From positions 2,972,501-3,036,500 of the forward strand of contig LR746280.1 of NCBI GenBank assembly GCA_902729315.2: a stretch of DNA of 64,000 nucleotides, in the 5' to 3' direction. Source of the stretch: Spirodela intermedia. Lineage: Eukaryota; Streptophyta; Magnoliopsida; Alismatales; Araceae. The notes below the pieces were generated by a model. The model was given only the letters and a program-made list of their open reading frames with translations, searched no databases and was not told the origin of the DNA. How positions within the stretch are numbered: position 1 is the stretch's first letter; each line of letters begins with the position of its first letter. The position numbers were made by a program, and so were the translations under genes. Below, one piece after another: positions 35,537-48,900 of the stretch.

Positions 35537-37400
35537 TGATAAGTCTTCATTATCATGAGTTAATAATGAATTAATAATATAGTTTTAGCCTTAACTCATG
35601 ATAAATAGACTTATATTTATGTTAAATTATGAAAAATTGTTTTTAGTTAGTTTTTGACTAATTAATTAGTTAGTTTATATAATTTTTATAATCATATTTT
35701 TGAGATAAATAAAGAGAAATAAAATAAAATAAAAAGATAGAAAAAAGGAGGAACCCGCCGACCAACTAGACTCATAAGTGGGTCAAAAGTACTATCAAGT
35801 GGAGCTACAAATAATGGGCTTAAGTAGCTAAAGACAGGGCGGTAGGGGACATGTGTGCATCACTCCCCTTTCATGTCATCGATGGCTAACAAGGCATGGG
35901 GCAAAGAGTAGTCGTACACATGTAAGAGAGTGATGTATTAATCTTAAATCTTATGTTATTATATTAACACCTCAAACTTGTAAAATAATCAATGTTGGAC
36001 TAAATTGACTTCCCAAATGTCAATAAGTTTCGTACATAAAATATCTCTTATTTATAAGAACGAGATGCTATAGTGACATAACTTTATAAGGGTATTTAAG
36101 TACTGATTTCACTCTCTCTCATGTAGGTGGGTGACTAGCAAGGATTCAAATACTATCATAGTCAAAACTCATATTTTTTATTTAATTAAATCATGATTTT
36201 TCTATAAATTTCTAATAAAAGATTAATCTGCTAAAATTACTTAATCATTAGTGAAAATCTTGTCATCATGATTCACGGAGCATTATTACTGAAATTATTG
36301 AACAATTCCGGATAAAAAGATCACAAATCCATCGAGTAAATTATCTTTGATTAATAAACAAACAAACCATTGTCAAAAAGAAGATGATCTACTGGGAGAC
36401 GAGTTGCCACCTCTTAAGAGCATATCAAATGTAATAAAAAGCTTTTTCTTGATGGAAAACTTGAGGATGAAGCTCCCTAAGATGTGCCCTATCTCTATCT
36501 AGCTCGTCTTCATCAGGTGACAACCACTAGAGAGCTATGAAGTCATTATTTTTTTACTCTATCTAGTGATAGCTGTTGGAGATGACTCAACAACTAATTT
36601 TATTGATGGTTAAACTTTCCAAGAAGATCTAAAGATTGTTTGTGTCATCCTTGTTCAAAAAGAATCTTTGAGGCCATAAACATTGCACAACAATCCTCTC
36701 GAATGCTCAAGATTTTGACACATCATTGATACATTGCTAGTGCGATGTCGAAACTCTATTTTACCACCATTATTTTTTGAACTTATAAAAGAGATCTAAT
36801 GAATACCCAGGTCATTTATGTCTAAGGAGAACCCTTGAGGTTATAAATATTGCATGATAACCATCTCAAACACACTGAATTATGACAATCATTGTCACGA
36901 GGTCAGAACTCTAGCTTTCTTATTTTTAACTTAATTTTAACTTAATTTAGTGATACTTTATGTGATTTAAGTTTCTAAACCTTCTTTATTCAATTATGAT
37001 TCTTCTTGCTTTTATAGATCTTAATTTGACCCATTAAATCCTTTGTAATTATTTACATAAGAATTGTCAGGCAAAATTCTATTTCTACATGAATTACATT
37101 TCTCATGACATTGATATCATCCTAATATTTGCACCATTATTTTTCTATTTTCATAACTGTTAAATATATTTTATATTCATCTTTTAGTCTAAAAATTATA
37201 AAACTTTTTCTTTTAAAAAAATTCTGAAATATTATCCAATATTATCTTACATCTTTGTGATCGAGTTGGAAATTTCTTACTATTTTTAGAACCTCTTATC
37301 AAATATGATTGATTTATTTGTTCTTAAATATTTTTAAAAATCAAAAAATTGATATTTTTTACTTTTATAAATTTTAAATTTATCATATTTATTATACAAA
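35537..37400 (+). repeat. LTR1 copy, forward, rearranged
   Basis: Starts TGATAAGTCTTCATTATCATGAG, the same terminus as the solo LTR read on its minus strand, and runs through the usual LTR1 blocks. At about 36775-36920 a second version of the block GAGAACCCTTGAGG...GATAACCATCTCAAACAC follows the first, so the copy is longer than the 1549-base reference. The end near 37400 is degraded (TTATTATACAAAG). Confidence 0.75.
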
Positions 37401-38600
37401 GATTTTTAGATAAAATACCTCTGCCGCAAGCCCCTTCCAACTCTAGAGTAGATGCTTTTGTCTATTCTGCCAATCTAGTAGCAATATTGGTACTAGGTCA
37501 CATCAAAATTTTTTTCTATAATAGAAAAAGATAGGTTTCAACATTTTATAAGGAGGTGGGGAGAGGGTTCTTTTCCATTTTGTGGGCTTTAGCACAAAGA
37601 TAATTCTAGACCCAATTCTTGTGTAAATAGCTTGTGTGAAAGCTAATGTTCATACACTAACTTTTGTATTGTAATGTCCATGTGAAAACTATCTACATTC
37701 AAGAAATTATAGAGATAAAAGTTGTAAATTTGAAAGTAGATGTTGAGATATGTACTACTAATGCTTAATTTTTAGTTCTTAATTTTTTTCATTTTAAGTA
37801 CTTTTTTATTTTAATTTGTAGAAGTAAATGTAGCTTTATATAGTTAATTTTAAAAGTTAGAAGTTAGAAGAGTTAATGTACTTCTTCTTTTTCAAAAAAA
37901 TACTAAAATAATACTAATAAAATAAGAATAAATGTATAATTAATAATTAATAAATATATATTATTTTGTTTATTTTATTTTATTATCATAATAGGCTACT
38001 AGACAACCATTCTTGCAGCCCATGGCTTGTGCTTTGATTGGGGACTTGTTAGAGGGAGAAAGAAGTGTTATAATATATATGCAACATATTTATTGGGAAA
38101 ATTATATGAGACTAATGTTTATTTCTATGTTTCAAGGCACCAATTCATAATGGGTGGATCCTACAGCACTCAACAAGCCATGTGACCAAGAAAGGTTGAT
38201 GCTATAGTGAGTGAAGTGCCATGATACTCAAAACATAAACTCAATCAGCAACAATTATCAATGGTTTAATCCTACGATGTTCAATGCACCATGTGACTGG
38301 AGACAACTAATTTGATGACAAGCAAAGTGCCATGATATCAAGAACTTAAGTTCTTACACATATCATAATTAGGGATATAAATATAATAATTAATTATTAT
38401 ATAGTAAAACATATATCAATTATCTCTAAAATTTTGACAATAGTCATAGATACGGCATATGTTTCTTCCTCTCCTTCACATGATTAATGTCTGTGATGAT
38501 TGATGAGCTTGTTCCTTTCTCTCTTGACTGCACTCAAGGGCTTCAACTAGTGGTCAACTCATTTCTCTCCCTAGATGGTGGTAAACGCCTAGCTGACCCC
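37401..38600. other. AT-rich, LTR3-like and unassigned repeats
   Basis: A block at 38130-38240 and 38290-38340 (CAACAAGCCATGTGACC, CACCATGTGACTGG) resembles 59.2-59.3 kb, again near an LTR3 copy. No gene is recognised. Confidence 0.35.
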
Positions 38601-38602
38601 AC

Positions 38603-40225
38603 TTGATGTATGTAAATTTCAAATTTATAAAACTAAAAAATTATTAATTTTTAGATTTTAGAACTATTTTAGAGTAAAGAAATTAATTATAATAAAAGGT
38701 TCTAAAAATAGTTAGAATTTTCTAAATTGGTCATAAGATAATATCTTATAATATTTTAAAATTATCTTGAAAGAATACGATTTTTATTATATTTTATAAT
38801 ATATTTAAAAAATTATATTAAAAAGAAATTTTGATGTTAACTTTAAGATGACATTAACACTTAACAAACATGATCTAATTAGAAACAAAGTTCTACTTAG
38901 TGATTCTTATGTAAATATTATAGATAATTTAATTTGTCAAATTAAGATCTATAAAAGCTTGAAATCACATAAATCTCACTAAATTAAGAAAAAAATAAAT
39001 TTAAAGTAAAAAAGACAGAGTTCTGACTTTGCAATGGTGATTGTTAAAATTCTATAGATTCAGGAGGATTATTGTCCAATGTTTATAACCTTAAAAGCTC
39101 TCCTTAGGCATGAACAATGTGAATACTTTCTTAATCTTTTTATGAAATATAAAAACCAATAAATGGGTCAATAATTTGTGTCTAGTGACTGTCACTCAGT
39201 AGAGTGAACATATGATGACTTTTGAATCTTCAATAGTTGTCACTTAACAAAGATAAGCTGAATAAAGGTGGGGCGTGTCTTCAAGTCCACACAATAAGAG
39301 AAGACTCTTTATCACATCTAGTATATTTTCAAGAGGTGGTGACTCGTCTCTCAACAAATTTTCTTCTTGACGATGACTTATTCATTGATCAATTGACGAT
39401 GATTTACTTGATAAATTTATAATTTTTTTTATCTAGAATCATTTACTAATTAGTAACGATACTTTGAAAATCATGTTGATAATATTTTCACTAATGATTG
39501 AGTGATTCTAACAACTTAATTATTGACCAACACTCTATAAGAAAATCATGATTCAATTACATGAAAATATAAATTTTAGCTCTAATAGGATTTGAACCCT
39601 CATTAGTCACTTGTATGTATGAAAGAGAGTTAAATAAGTACATGAATACACTTGTCAAGTGATGTCATAAGGGTATTTATTTCATACAAACTAAACATAT
39701 TTTAAATATTAAAATTATTAAAAAGTTATCACCAAGTAGTGTCGTATGTTTAGTCTAACATTGGTTATTTTTTGAGTTTTTAGATGAATATATAATAATA
39801 CCTCTTCTTATAGTTAACATAGTCCTCTACATGTGTAGACTATTCTTTGTCCCATGCTTGACTAGCCACTAGTGACATGGAAGAAAAGTGACTCACACAT
39901 GTCTTACCAACTATTCCTTAGCTTTTAAGCCCCTTGCTTGAGACTCCATAATTATGCTTTTGACCCACTTGTGTGTCCAATTAATTAGTGGGTCCCTTGA
40001 CTATGCTTCCAACCTACTTGTAGGCTTAGTTGGCTGGCGGGTTCCCTTTTTTTCTATATTCTTATTTTATTTCTCTTTATCTTATCTCAAAAAAATGATT
40101 ATAAAAAATATATAAATTCACATAAAATCATAAAATTAATCAAAAATTAACATTAGTCAACTAAAAACCTATTTATTAATTTAACATAAATATAAATATA
40201 TTTATCATGAGTTAAAACTTTATAT
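38603..40225 (-). repeat. LTR1 copy, reverse, strongly decayed
   Basis: It follows the solo LTR in the same (reverse) orientation: the region with AGGAGGATTATTGTCCAATG, then AAGCTCTCCTTAGGCATG, then GAGGTGGTGACTCGTCTC, and finally ATTTATCATGAGTTAAAAC near 40200. Most CG and GC sites have turned to TA. The open frame at 39237-39422 is LTR sequence. Confidence 0.75.
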
Positions 40226-40955
40226 ATATTAAGAGGTAGACTAATATTAGGTAATAATATATTTTATATTTTCTTCATTTATTTATGTCTTATGTTAAAT
40301 TATTTTAATTGTTTATATATTTTTTCAATAAAAATAGGTAAAATTGATTTAAAACTTTACAAATAATATTTTTTCTTATTTTAAATCTTCTGAAACTCAT
40401 ATGATATTAAGTTGAGATTATGTCAATTTTTTGATTAATTTTTACAATTGAATCTTAAAGAATTTATATCCTTAACATTCTATAAAAATTATTTTTTTAA
40501 TTTTTAATTTAAAATTAATAAGATTAAGATTGATTAATAAGTATTTAAGTGTTAAAATAAAGTGGAGATAATCATACCTAACCTCATATCATGTGTATAA
40601 ATTCTCAAACACATTTGTTTACCATAAAAACAAGTTGATTGTTTTTCTCTCTTTTCATAAGTGATCTCTCCCTCTCTCCTATTTTAATTTTCTTTCATTT
40701 TCTCTATAAATATTCTCTTTTGTTCCTTCTTTCCTCCACCCTCTCTTTTCTCCTCTTCACCTATTTTATATAAATGCCTTTACATCGTTAATAGTCATAT
40801 TACTTGACATCTCATATAAACTAGATTAAGTTTTCACAATAAATTAATCAATCTTCTTGTGTTTGACCTAAGGCTTATATCTATATATACAATAATTATA
40901 AATTTTATTAGATGATGAGTATTTATATACAATGACAAGTGCACATCACATACCA
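40226..40955 (+). repeat. LTR2 copy, forward, without the 68-bp array
   Basis: Aligns with 59.67-60.72 kb: AAGAGGTAGACTAA at the start, CATGTGTATAAATTCTCAAACACA in the middle, and an end with ACAATGACAAGTGCACATCAC. In place of the 68-base tandem array it has only a short CT-rich segment (about 40645-40745). No primer-binding site follows, so it may be a solo LTR. Confidence 0.65.
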
Positions 40956-41955
40956 AGTTCAGAAATATGTTATAGGCTTCAATAGTTCTAGATAAAATTT
41001 ATAATAATTTTTTTAAAAAAATTACTTATTTTCTTGATATCCATATAGTGCAGTCGCAAGTAATTGTTATATCAATCCATTGGATTACCTATATAGCATG
41101 CATATTCATCATATGGAAAAATATAATTTTCATTGAAATTAGATCATTCAAAGGATCTCTTATCATCAACCTTTAATCATAAGAGTATCTCAATTTAAAA
41201 ATGGTCTAAGAAAGATTTCACAAAATCAGTCATAACCAGATGGTGGACAACATATCTGCAAAATAACAAAGTGAATAATTACTGGTCATGGGACAAAATC
41301 TAGCTAGTGAAAAGTTTTTTTAGAAAACTCAATGATAGGTGGTATGGTCATGAATTGATGACTCGTATGAACTTTTAAAAGTTTTCACCCCCGAATAGCA
41401 TTAAAATCAGCGCATTCATGTCCTTGAACGTTTTTTAGTCATATAGGTTTCATGAAGATGATGCCTTCCGCAATTTTTTTTTTGTTCTACCACATTAATG
41501 ACATAAGATGATATTCATGAAGCTACTAGTATTGTTTGGGCCGAAGTTAGTTTAGGTTTATTCATGAACACTGTTGCCCAAAAAAGTAGAGACCAGTTAA
41601 GAAAATGCTGTCTCACTGTTTCGCATGTCTCTATTTCATACATTTATAAACACCCCACCAGGATTCAATGCAGATAAGAGGGTGTGGTACAGTTTCTTCA
41701 GTTGAGATTGATTGGATGTTCTTCAAAAAAACAAGTATAATTCAAAGCATATGATGAGAGGGAAAAACTGGGAGTAGAAGATGATTTAACAAGGACACTA
41801 GAGTCAATAATAATGTTAATAAATAATGATATTAAATAGATAATATTTTTAACTAAAATGAAATGAAGAAGGACGGAGCAAGATTAAATTGAACAAACGG
41901 CTCGAATATATATTATAGTTGCATGGATGTTAGATTCACCTTTTCTTCTTAAGGA
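40956..41955. other. Unassigned AT-rich sequence
   Basis: No recognised gene. It lies between an LTR2 copy and the DNA ligase fragments on the side where the ligase C-terminal exons would be expected, but I do not find them. Confidence 0.3.
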
Positions 41956-41959
41956 CTGA

Positions 41960-43436
41960 AAGCATAAGTCCTGGATTAAAAGGGGATGTTGAAGACTTAG
42001 TAGAGACTGTGTCTGTCGACAATACTGTGCAATGTCACCTGCAAGAAGAGTTAACTTTATCGAGATTCTTCAAAATAGAAAGATATGTGCCACGGGAAAT
42101 GGCAGGAAACCATAAGTACATGGAAGGCTACCAAGGTCACCAGCCAAATATGACCATTTCAAAAAAAAAAACAAGTTAAGAATATTTAGTAAACTATTTT
42201 GAGTGCACATCATACTTGAAGAAAAAGCCAAACTGATATGAAAGCGGGCAGCTAAAAAAGCAACAACATAAAAAGTAGAATAGTGCTAATAAACGAGAGG
42301 CCAATAACTGAAAAGGCATGATATATTAAGACATTTGAAAGAAGGACGTCAAACTATTTGAGCAGCACAAATCACCCTAATATTCCCTTGATTCTCTTCA
42401 GATACTCTCTTAAATGCAGATGTAACTGTCTAAAATTGAATGTCTTTGCCAACGTTTTTAACAAAAGATACACAACACAAGTTAAATGACAGATTCCCAA
42501 AGTATTTTTAGATTTTAAGCCGAAAACTGTTACCAAAGAACAACTTTCCATGGTTTAGGAGTTTGAATATAACTTCCAGTTTTCTCACAAAATGTTAATT
42601 AAGGAAATGAATATGCCATCCATCAAAGGTGGGATAGACGTAGATAAGACCACAATCAAGAATTTACACACAAATGACATACGAGAGTATAAACATATAT
42701 GTCAGTTTCTAATACTTTGAATAAAAGATCCATTAAAATCAGAAAACACACGAGGGGAATTACAACCGGTAATAGACTCAAAGAACATTATTGGCTCATT
42801 TTCTTGAGTTTGACATAATAAGGCTAATAGACATGTCTAATAATGATGCTATCATGCATAGGGAGCACTCGTATTATGGTATAGCCGCAAATATGAGTAA
42901 AGTGCTGTTATCAGAGGGCAAAGACTTATAAATAAGATCGTCCTCAAGGTTATAATGAATGTGGACAAACAAAATATAAAATCAAGAAGATAGATGGGGC
43001 TAAACACCCTATTTCATTACCACAGATCAGAGAGGAAGAATATTTGGTACTTATTTTACCGGTTTAAATCTTGTCAGATGAGTAGAGAGGGTAGTAAGGA
43101 ACCCCTTATACGTTTTTCCATATTTGCAGCCATAGTCAAACAGCTTCTTTTTTTTTTTTTTCTGTAGTCAGCGAATCACCTTACTGAAACTATCTGACCA
43201 ACAAACCATGCGAGATGAAGATCATATTGAAGAACCTCAGGACAAGTACAAAGAAACATTTTCATATTTAGTGAACAGGAATGAAGAACTTCAGTTGGTG
43301 GAATAAAATCATGATTAGCCATGTTCTCGTGGTCTGGAGCAATTTTATTTGTACAGAGATAAACAGCAGGTAGCACATCTTCAACTGACAAGGAAAGTAA
43401 GCTGTTCAAAAGTAAAGTCAAAATAGACACAGTCAA
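41960..43436 (-). pseudogene. DNA ligase 1 gene fragment
   Basis: Two minus-strand pieces match plant DNA ligase 1, the nuclear enzyme that seals Okazaki fragments. 43430-43320 reads LLNSLLSLSVEDVLPAVYLC and then TNKIAPDHENM, from the N-terminal DNA-binding domain. About 42039-41965, after a TTGCAG acceptor, reads GDIAQYCRQTQSLL and HPLLIQD, which in the family follows some 40 residues later. The piece that should lie between is missing, the first piece is not followed by a donor site, and the nucleotidyltransferase domain with the catalytic lysine is absent. It is a broken fragment. It sits between LTRs and the GTE inverted repeat. Confidence 0.7.
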
Positions 43437-43744
43437 AGAATTTAATGGATATACATTGTAAGAGTCAGTGTTAAATGGATATACAGAATCAATAATAATG
43501 ATAATACGTCACAAAAACAAAGATATTCATTCGATTTTTATTAGAGCTGTACTCCTGAATATGAAAATGAGTAAAATCATAATCAAAGTAGTAGAGGTTA
43601 CTATCAAGAGATCAGACAAACTAACAAGCATGAAAAATTAAGTAAACAGGAAGGAGCCTCACTCTGATTCACACTGACTTTGGGATGATCTTCTGGTCAT
43701 TTCCTCTTTATCTCTCTCTCTCTCCCTCTCTCTTCTCATGCATG
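43437..43744. other. Sequence between ligase fragment and GTE inverted repeat
   Basis: AT-rich, with a CT tract at about 43711-43735 just before the left arm of the inverted repeat. The intact gene also has CT/GA tracts upstream, but the arm itself begins at its first coding exon. Confidence 0.3.
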
Positions 43745-44632
43745 GGCTCACAGGTCCCAGAAGACCTGTGATCAAATTTCTCCATCATCCCAGAGTCTTT
43801 TGTCCCATAGCAGAATGCTTCGTGCTGTCATGTTGAAGAGCCGGTTTGTAGACACCATCCTTAGAGCCCAAGAGAAGAAGGTCCTTCACAATGTAACGTC
43901 TTGCCGCAAAAATCTTCACCCTTTCAGTGAGCTCTGCTAACTACCCATTTTGAGACTCTCAGTGTTTCTCTCTTCCTCATTTATGAGAGAGGTGACCCAA
44001 AGAAGCTACAGCATGAACTGAAGGATCTGAAATGAAAGCGGAGGGAAGGTAATGGTCAACACCTTGCCCATCATGTGAATGGATAAATGAAATTTTTAGT
44101 TTACATTCATGCCACATTTAAATGACCTTGTTCGTCCTTTGATCTAATAAAGTGGAGGATTGAAACACAAGTTAAACCTATAGAAGAAAAGCTTAAATAG
44201 AAGAGGCAAAGAGAAAGAAAAGTGACCTGATTGAAACTATAAAATGTAGCCTCTCTCCCACAGCTCTCATTTTCAACTCCCAATCTCCTGACAAGCAAGG
44301 CATTTTACTAGCTTAATTGAACTTAATGCAGCTATGTTAACTCTTCAGATGAAGAAGTCGGTGGAGATTGATGATACATATGATGTATGAGAGGATCTTG
44401 AGAAGTTGGGTTACACTCAATACATTAACCTTTAAGCTAAAGAATTAGCTGATTTGAGAGATGGATGGTATTGAATGAGAACTTGGCTTATGTGAATTAT
44501 TGTTATACAAAGAAGTGGGTTGCATACTCCACATAACTTACGTTTTTCATTCATTTATTAATCATTCATTCTTTGTTGCATATTCAAATCCTTCTATATT
44601 TATTATGCCACCCTTCCTTGATATTAAAATTA
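43745..44632 (+). pseudogene. GTE-like pseudogene, left arm of inverted repeat
   Basis: Genomic (intron-containing) copy of about 25005-25890 of the intact GTE-like gene. It starts at CACAGGTCCCAGAAGACCTGTGATC, keeps CATCCTTAGAGCCCAAGAGAAG, the intron, GAGAGAGGTGACCCAAAGAAG, and the last exon GTCGGTGGAGATTGATGAT, and ends in the 3' untranslated part (GCCACCCTTCCTTGATATT). Breaks include a stop in the second exon (CTG AAA TGA) and a Trp-to-stop change in the last exon (GTA TGA GAG). The first 33 or so codons and the promoter are absent. Confidence 0.85.
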
Positions 44633-44639
44633 GAAACAC

Positions 44640-45430
44640 TTTTAATATCAAGGAGGGGTGGCAAAAGAAATACATCAGGGTTTGAATATGCAATAGAGGA
44701 TGGATCATTAATAAATGAATGAAGAATATGGATTATGTGGAATATGCAACCCACTTCCCTATATAATAATAATTCATAGAAGCTAAACTCTGACTTAATG
44801 TCATCCATCCCTCAAATTAGCTAGTTCTTTAGTTGAAAAATTAATATACTAAGTGTAGCCTAATTTCTCAAGATCCTCCTATATATCATAATAGTTATCA
44901 ACTTCTACCAAGTTATTCATTTGAAGAGTCAACATAGCTATATTAAGTTTAATTACACTGAGTAAGTACCTTACTTAGTAGGAGATTGAGAATTGAAAAT
45001 GAAGACAGAGGAAGAGAGGTTAAGTTTTGTAGCTTCAATTGGGCCGCTTTTCTTTCCCTTTACCTCCTATATTTAAGCTCTCTTTCAGCAGTTTTGGCTT
45101 GGGCTTCTATCCTCCTCTTTACTAGATCAAAGGACAAATGTGGTCATTAATGAAGTATAAATGTAAACTAAGAAATTCCTTCATCCATTCATCTGACGAG
45201 TAAAGTGTTGACCCTTAACTTCCCCCTGCTTCCATTTCAGATCCTTCAATTCTCACTGTACCTTCTTTAGGTCAAGTCTCTCACACTAAGGAAGAGAGAA
45301 GCATTGAGATTCTTAATATGATTAGTCAATAGAGCTTAGTAAAAGGGGTAAAGGTTTTGAAGTGAGACATTGCATTGTAAAGAACCATCTTCTCTTGGGC
45401 TCTAAGGACAGTATGTAATGATATTTTACA
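44640..45430 (-). pseudogene. GTE-like pseudogene, right arm of inverted repeat
   Basis: Second genomic copy of the GTE-like gene, on the minus strand, joined tail to tail with the left arm. On the minus strand it runs from about 45430 (CATACTGTCCTTAGAGCCCAAGAG) through the exon with GAATTGAAGGATCTGAAATGG, and GAAAAGCGGCCCAATTGAAGC, to GCCACCCCTCCTTGATATTAAAA near 44640. It differs from the left arm by scattered changes, so the arms have diverged since duplication. It has stops and no start. Confidence 0.85.
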
Positions 45431-45913
45431 GCCAATGAAAGCATATAAAGATGAGTAGGAACCATAGAAAATCACCTGAAAGCTAAGTGTGGATAGCCTT
45501 CGACCATTATTGGCTATCAATGTAGCAAAAGCCTAGTTTGCAGGTATTCTTTGGGCTCCATTATTGACAACATTGAAGAAATACAAGAACGAAATAGAGA
45601 TTCTGATACTAATTAATCATGATGGGAGTACCAAAGAGTGCTGAACCATAGTGCAAAAGGTAGAGGGTGATTAGTCTTGAAACTCATGTTCTTATTCAGT
45701 CATAAAAAATTACACAGGAGGTTAGATCTCTTCCTAAATAGTAAAGGAAATCTAAGAACAAAGAAACTCTTCAAGGGTCAATCTACCAATTCAGAAAGTC
45801 CTCAAAACAGACAGGAAATCAAATTTTGTAGGATGCCCCGAATTTTAAAGGGCATGTATGAAAAAGTAGTGATTTACATATTCTGCTTTACATTACAAGC
45901 ATTATATCCCAAC
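45431..45913. other. Sequence between the inverted repeat and DnaJ exons
   Basis: No exon recognised. The next DnaJ exon (the fourth zinc-finger part and the start of the C-terminal domain) is expected here but I cannot find it. Confidence 0.3.
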
Positions 45914-48900
45914 CTTAATAATACGACCCAATCCTTTGCATGCACTACACCTGGATGTGAATGGAATCACAGTCACCTGACACGCATATGAGATGCCCAA
46001 GAAACAAACACAAACAGAAACTTCTTAATATTCACGAAAATGGATCCATTCGCAGGCCTTGGGTCTAGAAGTGAAAACGAGCTGCAGTAAAAGTAAAGCT
46101 CACCCTTCCAGTGCCTCCACAAGTTGTACAAACTCTGGGTTTCGCATTTATTGAATGTCCACTACCGTCTGTAACATGAGACATCACATTAAGGCAACAG
46201 AAAGAAAATATATTGGAAAAAATCCCTATAATGGAACAAGGCACTATTTTATATAAAACCAGAAAATACTTTCATTATAGATTCATCAAATGGCTTGATT
46301 AACCTCAGATATAAAAAATTAGGATGACTTTCTCTAGGGCACCCAAGACAAGTAGGTCAAAAACATGTAGGATAATTCGAATTCAGCTCAAACCAGACTT
46401 TGAGTAGTTCAAGTAATCTTCCACCAGCTGATTTAACTTGGTTTGTATCTGTCAGCTATACCTTATGTCTTGCAATATTTTTATGTCTAGCCTCAATATT
46501 TTCTATGTCTTACCTCAACCGAATTTGAAAATCCTTCAGATGCAAGTGCCCCCAGATAATGATTAAATTTTCCAAGAACCTAGAACTTAAACCTCTGCGT
46601 ATGTAGTGACCTAGAGGTCTTCTCAGCGTCAGCATGGTCAGGCTCATAGGTATTGTTGAAGGTAAAATGGGCCTAGTAGAGGCTCATTCACCATTGGTAC
46701 ATAACTCGTATGAGAAGGCTCATTTGTCTAAAACAAATTATAGAACTGTGGAGGTAGAGAAAGATCACAACTGTGCCATGGTCATTTCATGTATTTTTTC
46801 AATGTCACATTATCTTTAGCATCCATGGAATCTCCCATTAAAGATAAAATTATATGACTTTTTATGATTTAATTTGGCCGCAGATAGGGCTAGATCATTG
46901 GCTGGACTATAATAAAATCAAATCCTCAAAAGACTTTTTGGATTGAATCGACAATTGTGATTAGGGACATTGGTTGGTTTTAAATGTATTGTGCCTGATC
47001 CATTGATTTTCAAAAACTACAAGATTCCAACTATGATATTAACATTTATGGATTTCGATTTCGTCCATGAACTTTAAGCCAAGAAATACAATCCAGAAGA
47101 CAAGTATTCATACCCTACGAAAGATGTCAACACGTGCCAAAAATAGCATTCAAGAATGGAAATGCCAAAACGTATCATCAAGTGTCGATCCTGTTTGAAG
47201 GTCTCAGTAACTGTAAAAATTACCAACTCTAACAACTTTGTGGATATAAACATGGACCAAAAAGCTGGAAAAATGGGAAAATAGCATATTTTTAGCTGAT
47301 GGAGGTGGCCTATGAGCAACAAATAGCTCTTCTTTATGGGCTATAATTTTATTTATCTAAATGAAAGAAATCTCTCTTGATCTGCTACAGTATCTCACTC
47401 CATTATAACATAAATTCGAAGTCTTCAATCACCAGGAAAGATACTAGAGTGCTAAATGAAAGATTTCACTGCCTCAATTCGGGAGCCTCAAAGATAGGAT
47501 GATATATCCAGAACCTATCCTCCTATGGACTGTATGTATCCTATGCATCTCCCCATCTATTCGTTTTCTCAAAACAATCTACAGATTTTCCTTAATGCTG
47601 AGAATCTAACTCTCAACCATGCTACTCCCCACCATTCTCTTCCGTATATTTCATTGATATACACAACTTTTCTCATCCTGTCATCTGCATTGAGTCCTAT
47701 AGGCCACCAAATGGCGTAATATATCTTCCACTAATTTCCATCAAAAGCATGGAAAAGAATAGGCTTCAGAATCCATAGTGGAGAGGACTGGCTACAAAGT
47801 TGACGTTAACAGCATCTTAAAACGTTCTGTAACTGTAGTACCAAGAGAAAACAGCAGCAATAAGGTGTCATCACGGAAAATGAAAAACGCTTTCTTTAGC
47901 AACCGCTAAAGATGTATCTGGAGGTGCTAAAGAGCAACAACAGATGAAGATTAGCAGTGGACAAACAGGCTTTCTTTAGTCCTATAGGAGAGGGAGACGT
48001 TTAGGGACGATAGAGTCCTAAGTCAATGACCTCCGGGGAGCAAAGAGGAGAAACAAATGTTGCAGTATGCTGTCAAAGGGTTACGGTCTTCCCTCAGACC
48101 TTTGCCCTATTGACTGCTGGGAGAGAGAAAGTGGAAGACACCAGTGATAATCTCTTAACAGTGAGGATAATACTGTAGGAAAGAAAGGTGGGAAAGAGGC
48201 CTGGAGATGTCTCCAGAAGTTGAGAAGAAAAAAGAAAAAAAAGTTGGGAAGACACCACAGATAGGGACCAGACCTGCAACCCAAGGAGGAGACTTGTGAA
48301 TGATCTCTGGATACCAATTGGGGTACTGCACTGGACGAAATAGGCTCAACACCAAGTTAAGATACAGCAAAAACTTCTCTCAAACACAGTGAATTAAAGA
48401 GTACAAATAGAGAGAGTGTGAGATGGATGTCTAACACACTAACTAGGCGTGGGATTTTCCATACTAAAACCAACTACGGAAGGGGTATTTACATTAAAAC
48501 CAGAAGGCCAATGAACCAATGCATCAGTTGGACCAAATACCCCATAGCAAAAATCATAGCACTTTTTCTCAGTCGCAATTTTGTCATCTGAAAGACTTTC
48601 ATCTGGACCAGTCTGCATTGTTATCATCTATATCCGCCTACGAGTGAGAAGGATGTGTGGGATTATACAGGCATATCCCATAAATAAGGTTTGCACACCT
48701 CCCAAACAACATGACCGGTTTAACTTTGACTCTTATGTGACATCACATGTAACCTTATCTGACAGCTATCATCCACAGAGAAGAGTGTTGACTCCAGGCA
48801 TAAGAACCAAAGTAGAGCGCACTTACTGCATGAGTCACATGGTACATGAGCACTAAAATATAGACTTTTGGTGCAGCCTTTGGCAGCTTCAGAAAAAGAA

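Noticed and set aside
48439-48627. Extra zinc-finger exon of the DnaJ gene
   Set aside because: The CYDFCYG stretch is only loosely similar, and the flanking exons at 48827 and 46168 already join in phase with a proper CDSC-N-GSG reading.
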